Assembly (NCBI GenBank): GCA_034440635.1
Contig: JAOTON010001929.1
Coordinates: 883,501-947,500 of the forward strand
Origin: Lepas anatifera
Taxonomy: Eukaryota > Arthropoda > Thecostraca > Lepadidae
Length of the DNA: 64,000 bases
Reading direction: 5' to 3'
This document shows, in pieces, positions 49,901 through 58,900 of this stretch (position 1 is the first letter of the stretch; each line of letters starts with the position of its first letter). The notes under the pieces were generated by a model that did not search any database, had not been told where the DNA came from, and worked only from the letters and a program-made list of their open reading frames with translations. The translations under genes were made by a program, and so were the position numbers.

Positions 49901-52900
49901 CGAGAATTGCGTGATCATTTGTGTCAGAGCCCTGCACAGCAGCAATCTAGGCTTCTGTGTAGCCCCGCGGCTTCCCGATTAGACAAGATGAACACACCGC
50001 AGGCCCCAAGAGGCCAGAGCACCAGCAATGAGCCACGCTCAAATGGTGCGGGCAACCAGTCCAACGACGGTCTAATCTAGGGCAGATTCAGGGGTGATCA
50101 AATCACCATCAGGCAGTGATGACGTTGATATATGATATTCGATACAGGACTCGGCGCGGAATATTTATGTCACTTAGACTTATGTACAAATATCTTATTC
50201 GCCTTCCCCGCGAAATGCCTCAGTGCGCCATTGCAAGTAATCTACGGAGCAGCTTCCGCCAGCAGGTGTTGAACAGAGATCCTTTCAACTGGTCGGAGGC
50301 AGACCTTGTGCTGTTTGCTCTCCTTCTGACGTCTCGCCTAGCGGCGGTCCATCCTCCGCTGGCATTGGTCTGACCTTCAGAGGCAGTGGGAGTACGCCGG
50401 TGCAGAGGAACCCGCTCCATTCACCGCCTGATCGCTTCAGATCCGCTTCAAATTTCCAGTTCTCTCTGTACTGTTGGCTGAAGTCATTTGCTCAAAGTGG
50501 AAATAAAGTTCACTAAGGTGGTCTCCTCGGGAGGAAATGTCTTAAGCTGTTCGATGGTTAAATTTTCAAACACAGATGTTAGCCTCTGATGCCGATGTCA
50601 TGCCTCAGACAACAGATGGCCACGGAAGGCTCTACAGAGCTAAATATGACCCGGATACGATATATCTTAAAGACGAGACCGTTTAGCATTTACCTGGTCA
50701 CTGCGGATCGCAGAAATCGGTACTGAAATGTTAGTAATTGTATGTTCAAAACTACTTCAATGATGGCATAAATCAAATTATAGAATAGAATATACACATG
50801 GGGACACATGCCCATCAGGCTTACTAGGCACGTCATCATGATATTCACCACAATTATAGCGCCTTCAGGAATAGAGTGCATTGCCTGTGTAGAGAGCTGA
50901 AAGCCACTGCTTCATAAAATGTAAAAATATCGAGCTATAACCACCGGAAAAAGAGCATGACCGCCATGGACCGTCATCTGGAATCTTCTGCAAAGTTCTG
51001 CAGCCGATGCAGCTGGGCACCGGGTGCTGTCTGATGAAATCCGCTGAAAGGAGTGCTGCTCGAGTTTTAGAGCGATTCAGCAGATGATTGCTTTATAACG
51101 GCCGTGCACACGAACCAAGGGCGTCGCCAGCACAGAACAAAGGTTGGGACCTTCTGCTCTGTTGAAGAGAATGAAGCACCTTTATAATGGGATTTGAACT
51201 CAGATGGCCAGGTGACACAGCGTGCCGAGAAATCACTTGATCAAAGTTGCATTCGTCCCAGAACTTAAAACGTTAGCGGAAAATAGGTAAAAATTAAAGC
51301 CTATCGACCCCTGATTCCCCGGCTGTTTAGTGGTATGCAGCGATCGTGGGAACGTTACGTCATGTTCAAGACCCACCACGCCCACAAATGTTTCTTGCCT
51401 TCTTGCCTGGACCTCTATAAAACCTACGTGCTAAACATTATATTGAATGAGGGCTTTGTCAAAGGTTGCGACTGTATTGAACCCTCCAGATTGCAACTGA
51501 AGATGCAAATATACCCCCCGGCGGTAAGACGTGGCAAAATGAAAAAAACATGATAGTGGTGCCGGCGATTATAAAAGTGTATAACCTGCTTTATTGACTA
51601 GTTTCAAACATGAAATATGTTTCGATATATGAAAAGAATAGCTCACATTGATCAGTGTCCCTTTAGGTCCCAGAAACAGCTTATTTTAGCTAAAAACGTT
51701 TCAGTTGTACTATGTAGTATTCATGTATGTCCAGGACATACCGATTTATCGCGTCACGAAACATTACCAGATCCCATGGCAATTTGGCCTACCGCCGATT
51801 TGGTAGCTGATTACTTCTAACATATAAAAATTATACCAAACTAATCATTAGGTTTGTTAGCTAGTTCCCATCAGAAATAAGGCCGATTCCATTATTTTCA
51901 ACAGCATTGCTCCTAAAGCCAACAGTCTTGAGCTTCCCCAAGGTGCTACATTCCCTTAAAAGTCATGGTAATCTAAAGTTCTGTTTGCAAGAAAATGACA
52001 CAAATACGGTATCTAGCGGTTTAAATATTGCATTTTACAAATTCACATAGGCGTCGGGACTGGGGGGCTAGGGTCTGCCCTACCCCTCCCCTTTTTGTCC
52101 CAAGAATTTCCCTTCTCGCCGGGTTCCGATAGAACCTAAAACCATGTAAGCTTAAACGGATGCATTCACAGAAGAAAAATTGGAAGAGTGTTATCTAGAT
52201 ATGACAGTTTTCACTCAGCGAGGAGTTGGAGTTTCACTGACATCCACACACTCACTTTTGTGCGTTGGTGACATTTTTGCAAATTAATATGGACTGCATG
52301 TTTATTCAATACGGCAAGCGCATTTTGGTATCATCGTAGTTTAAATAGATATGCCACAAATTGGACATATAGTTTAGAGTCCCACCACGCGGCCTGTCAC
52401 AATTTAGATTTAAAAAAATACACGGCGGCGACCTGGCAAGAGTTTGCCGAACCAAGAAAGGTTACGTTCCACTTGCAAAATCGTATTGCTGACAGTCGAA
52501 GGTTGCATGCGATTAGAACACTGACAATATACACTTCCTTCCGCTGTAAATAGGGCAAATAAGGGCCCCACCCAACAGTGGAGTATACGATTCATCCGGG
52601 AATTCCCAACTCACTACGTGGCTTCCTCAGATCGGCTGCCCGTTAGCATGTGGTCTGAAGCGTTGGCACAGACTGCTAGCGCTTTTTTGTGTCCGCCCTG
52701 CGGTGTATTTCCGTCTCCGGTTCCTCCCAAAAACGGCGTCCAACATGACGGATGGATACCAGCCCCCGGCTAACGAGCAGGGCCAAAGCCTGTATCGACA
52801 GTGTTGACGTACCACGGGGCAGGCAAAGTGCGGAGGAGATTAGACGGCAGCTGGAATGGTGGTAAGTGATTGATGAAACGGTTAGCTTAGAATGCGGCGA

Positions 52901-55900
52901 CAAGCGCTAAAAACAGACGATTTAGGCTGAAAACTGAAGAGAAATGACGGTGGAGTTTAGAGTGTCCAGCCATAATATATTCAAACCGGAGACGCGATGA
53001 CTTAATTACATTTCGCAGGTTCGCCAAGAAGCCAAGACAATGTAAAACAATTACTGTGCCTGTCTCTGCCAGGTCAGCTTACCACAACAAATAGAATATT
53101 CAAGTATCAATATTTAATTCACTCTACCCTTGAATCAAATGCATGCACCTTTTTATAGTTTGTTTAAAAGGCGCTTCACGTCTGCCTCATATTACTGCCC
53201 GTACTAGAACGACGTGTTTTTATATTGTGATATAGAAGCACTAAGATGAGAACAAATAACCCTCCCCCCGCCAGTAAATTTGTTCCCCAGCAAAAGGATT
53301 TCTCCTGTTTCACCAAATATCATGTCAAAAAAGATAAGCGCACCACCCTTAGACTCGTTTATCAAAATGATGTACTAAAGAAGTGAAAAAGAAAGACAAA
53401 GTTAATATAGTAAAGAAAACCCAAAAAACCTCAATCATAACCAAATCACACATTACATTATCACTGCTCCACTACTTCACAATGCTTTGTTTTCTAATTC
53501 AATCCAGATTATGTTCAGTATCCGCGAGGGGGACCACATTACAAAAATGCTGAAACATTTCATTTGGACTAAAAAAGAAGTTAAGAAATCAAACAGAATC
53601 CAGATTAGATTCTCAGTCCACGACAGTCGTTTACTGTGCGAGAAGCTCGAGGAATCCAGAGACGGCGACAAAAATGTCGAGGTTGTCTGCCACGACACTG
53701 AATGAGTGGGCGCTCTCGCCGGACATGCCCTAACTGACGACCTGCCTGGCTGAATGATGGTAAAAACAGGCGACAACATCGCCCAGGTTAATGTGTGCCG
53801 TTTAAGCGAGTCAACACACCAGCATGTTCGGAGCGCAGGTACGTACATACCTGCCCGCACGACTTAACAGCGGGGATATGCGACGAAAAGAGGGCCGAGA
53901 GGCTAATCCTTCCCTTGAATTTAAACCAGACAGTTTTTATTTTGATCCAGACTGGGAATAGTTCACAATTGTCCGGCCGTTTAAGCGTGTGGTTACATAG
54001 GGTCCGACTCATTTGATTTGTTTTTGTCTCAGAGGTGGTTTTCTATCAGCGAATATTTCCAAATTTCACTCACAAAACACCTGTTGGTCAGTGACAAAGC
54101 TCATGACATCGGGCTGCTGAATTTATAGGAAAATCTGAGAAATAATTTTTTGATACATGTTGCGACAGGGAGCGAATATATGTCGAGATTTTGCAACCCC
54201 GAATATAGTTTTGCACTTGATACCACAATGTGTATTTAATCGAATCGTGATTTGAGGCATGACCTTGGTGCGTAAGTTACTCGAAAGGAGTAAAATGTTG
54301 TGCATTATTTTCCTGATATTACCTCACGTATACAACTGAGAAGTGCAAAAAACATATGATATCTCTTCTTTCTAACATAATTATGCTCTAAAAAACATTG
54401 ATTATAACAAGCACTACATGTAGTACTACGTACATGTACATGCATGAAATATTTCCCTCATCCTATCAATATATATATATATATATATATTCAAAACGAG
54501 GTTTGACGAGAAGGTTCAATCTTCAGGAGGATTTAAAATCCCCGCCGTCTCCCTGAACTCAACGCCGAGGTTTTCTAGCACTCTTTTAGGTCAGCGTTTA
54601 TGGAGAGGCTGCAGCTTTGTTGGTTTTCCAGCAAAAGCAGCGGCGGAGAAAAGGAAAAACTCTTCACTTCTGAATGGCGGCCGAGATTGCCAATCGGAGC
54701 TCCGGATCCCCTCGGGAGCTGTTACAATGTTGGGATTTGTCGAGCTTCTGCGCCGAGGCATTATTGGTGAGCAGTTAGGTTAAAAAACACATTATTTTGA
54801 CAGATAATGTTTCCAATCAATGTTTGCATCAGAAGGCCAGAAATATGCTCCACTTCCGCTAATGTGAAAATGAACGAGGTGCTAGCTTCCATGCCATAGC
54901 AATGAAAAGGTTAACAGTTGATAAAGATAAAGGTGGCTAAAAAATCAACAATACACCGCTGGAACTAACAATTATGCTAAAAGCAGTTTTCACAGAATAC
55001 ATTCGAAGTCACAGAACGCAAAAATTGTACACGAAAAAAGGCAGAAAATACGTGTGTTACAAAATACTATCAACAACGTTTTGGACATACGTTTTCGGCG
55101 CACCTAAATTTACAAAATTTGCGAGGGTTTAACTCTATACCAGTAATACATGGCAGGTACTACATAATTTCGGGGCACTGCGCACTTCAGAAGAGGTTAT
55201 CCTGCAGAATCTGGGACATGTCGCAATATCTATATCCGCGGAAATATGAAACTGTTATAAATCGCTCTTCACAAACCGGTTCACTACCTTGATTTCAAAT
55301 ATATCAAACTTACTTGATAATAATACATCAACGAGTATGTTTCGCCTTGCCAGGAGTCCCAGCGAGAAGACAATCTCTCTAATCAATTTAGACAACATAA
55401 AAATCACGCTCTTAAAACAGCAATAACAGACATATCACTTTCCATCATTAATACAGCACTGGTCCATCCCCTGCGGCACAAACTTAATGGACACATTCAT
55501 CAGCAAGGCCTCCTGGTCACGGTCTGATCATAGCTACTTCCTCTCTCTGATTCTATTAACCTACCTTCTAGGCATGCGCCGTAGACCTATCAGCATCACA
55601 ACTTCATCAAAAACACATGAAAGTGAGATCACGAAGCTCGCCAAGCTTGACTGCAGCGATGAAGGCCGAAGACAACGAATGAAAACATGAGTCAGGCGGC
55701 GGGAGAGCATTGATTCCATAGTTGGAAACCAGATTAATTCGATGGAAACGAGCGGGGAGTGAAATTGTGTCTACGAGATGGCGTATATCACGCAGCGAGT
55801 TCATCATCAAAGCGGCCGGGAGAGCCTCTCGCTAAACAATGAATCGATTAAGTCAGCGGGATCCGGAGAAAACAAACACCAGCATCAGTTCTACAATGGT

Positions 55901-58900
55901 AATATTTTTAATAACATTTAAGTGATATAATTTCTTATGTAACTTTTGGTTGGTGCAACCCTAATCCTCGGGATGAGTTGGTACAATCCTACCCCTCGGG
56001 ATTGAGTTTACGCAACCTCACACCATCGGGATTGAGTTAGTGCGACCCTACTCCTCCGGATGAGTTGGTGCGACCCTGCCATGGTCCCTCACCTAATTGA
56101 AGTTTCGCGACACAAAACATCATGCTGCCCGTGGCGAGGCCTGGCCATGGATCCAATATTTTACGGCCGTGGGTCACCACATAAACTCCCAGACCGTGTC
56201 AAAACCCGAGGTTTGCCTCTCACGGCTATTTTGCCGTTCTAGCTTTTATTAACCAGTATATCTGATAAATAATTACTTGTAGTGCAATAACGTAGTCGCC
56301 AGGGGGATGCTGGGGTGTGGGAGAAGAGATACTGCTTCCACGCCGCTGACCCGGGTTCAAATCCCACGGCGGGTATTCTTCATACGTCTTTCCGATCCCC
56401 ATCATACCACCCCAACATGGTGAGAGTTCGCGACATCATATGACCTCAGTAGACGATGTGTCGTAAAGCTTCAACATTGTTTAGCACTAATTGTAGTCAG
56501 AAGACATTTTCACTTTGATTGATCTGATTGAAGAGAAAAAGGAACGGAAACCAGCCGGCCTAGAATCTTCAAACGAAAAAAGAAAGCATTTAAGTTTTAC
56601 GAACAGCACTATGTGGCAAAACTTGCCTGTTTCAAATGACAACACAGCTGGTATGCTAGCAGACAAGCGCTGGTCTATGTGCCAAACACTGATTAAACAT
56701 TGAAAAAGTTAACCCAAATTATATCCAAGTATTTGCTCAGAAAGGAAAAAGAAGCGTTCGTATTATACCCAAACTACAAAGGCCCAATGCACTTCCCCAC
56801 ACCGAATTAGGTTTAAGCAAAACATCCAGTGGAATTCTTCGACTTCACACGCCTGCCCGCTAGCTTGCTTCCTACCTGCTCTTAACCCGCGCCCCACCGG
56901 GGGTCCGGCGCCACCTTCGCCCCACCGAAGGGCCATCGATGGCCCCCTCTAACTCCGAAAATATGAGCGTTAGCGCAAATCTGCAAAGTGCAATAGAAAG
57001 CTCGCGTGAATTCAGTAAGAAATTACTTCGCATGTTTTAGTGCTCAGGTCAATGGTTTGACCTCCAGAGGTCAAATTAGGTCAAGATCGGCTATTTTCAC
57101 TCAAATATGCAATGATTAAGCAAACTGGGCGTAACTCTTATGTCATTAGAGCTATTGAGGCCTGGTAAAGTACATTTGATAGCAAATTGCCAGTACTTTT
57201 TCCGCTATGTGGAACGTAAAGACCTCCCGCCAGTGGTTTGACCGCCAGAGGTCACCTCGTGACCTAATATGACCTGAGGTCACGAAAGGTCAAAAAGTGA
57301 CCTTGCCGTATATCAAATGAAAGCCAGTGAAAAGACAAACACGATGGTGTTTGTTTCACCGCTCTAGCTCAATTAGGTCAAAGTTATTGTCAAAATACTG
57401 TTTTTGACCTCTGGTGACCTTGGATGACCTTGGAAGAGTCAAAGGGCAAATATGACCCCTGGGATCCGTGAAAGGGTGTCCAAAAACGTTGTTCTGAGCA
57501 GTCTGAGTATTTGCAATCATTTTTGTGGCTTTTATATCATGAAATAGCTTTTCCCATGCTTTTCCAATGGGAGAGGTCGCCTCGTGACCTGACCTCAGGG
57601 CACGAAATCAAAAATCCCGGATATACACGTTGTAGACCCTGGAGGGGTCATGAAGTGTAGGAAGTTTCAAATCGATCGACTTTGAAATGTAGCTCTTACA
57701 GAGCTCTAAAGGTGAAGTGAGGTGACCTTGGTTGACCTCGTCTGGTGACCTGACCTTGGGTGACCCGGGGTAAAAATTTCAGGGATGATGGGAAAATGAT
57801 GCAGTGAGAGGTAGAGCCCTCAACCGCGGTGCTGCGCCTAGTCGTTTTTCTGCTATGCCGGAAAAACCTTAGGGGGCCATCGATGGCCCCTCCCCGGTGG
57901 GGCGAGGGTTAAGTATAAACAACGCCATTTTTCATAACGGGCCGCCCTCTGCCATAACTTACCGACCTCCTTAGTGCCTGGAAGCCACGCTTCTGAGCTA
58001 AAGAACATGTCAAAGCCCGGACTGGTCCAGAAAATCATTCATACCGCAGTAGCTCCCAGGGTTGAACCATGGACAGGCCCTCTGATTATTCAATGTTATC
58101 CCACACGCTGAAGCTAAATCACAAACTCTGGACAATCTATCCCGTTTGACGGGACCCTTTGACCCACTTTTAGCACCACCACTCGCTCCGTGAGACCGGG
58201 CGGCTCTGGTTGGGATCATCTGCGGCAAAATTGGCCTCGGCTGCCCGTTATCTTCGCATCTCCCCAAAGGGAGCCGCAGCGGCGCACGACGGGGCAAAAA
58301 TGTCGACAGGTGAAACAAAATGAAGGCTCATCTAACGCATACAAATTATATGAAGATGGTCAAGCGAAATATGAGCGATCATAGTAAAACAGGAAGTGAT
58401 GATATAAGGAGTGAAATTTCGCTATAATGTGATGGCTCTGGGTGAATACATTTTCACTTTGATTGATCCGATTGAAGAGAAAAAGAACAGAAACCAGCCG
58501 GCCTAAAATCTTGAAATTTAAAAACACATCAAAATATGCAATATTAATGCCAAATAATAACTTCCCAGGCGATGAGAACAAACTTGTTCACAGTATCCCT
58601 GGATTCTTGGGCCAAGCGGGGCTGCAGGTAAGATTTATAATCAACTAGGGGGCTGTTTAAATCAATAGTTCTACTTCCAGCCCACCTTCTTTTCGCGCCC
58701 CGAAATTGTATTGCAACGAATCGGCGGTGTTCTCCACCGTGTGGTGAATTGAACAGCTAGCTTAACAATTGAAATTACGGACAGAAAAGCTTAAATGCCC
58801 ACACTATGACACAAGTCACGCCGAACATGGGAAGAATTGAAAATCAGGTGTGCTGAACCGACCGATATTACACGACGAGAACTTTGTACTGTACCATAGT

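Larger units (their letters stand above)
49179..56295. other. Large UNC5 intron between Ig2 and TSP1-1
   Basis: No exon is recognised on either strand. Mostly unique AT-rich sequence, apart from the dispersed repeat at 52709-52868 and an (AT)n run at 54469-54491. Several G-rich stretches (49255, 52060) may be ends of further MITEs. Confidence 0.45.
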
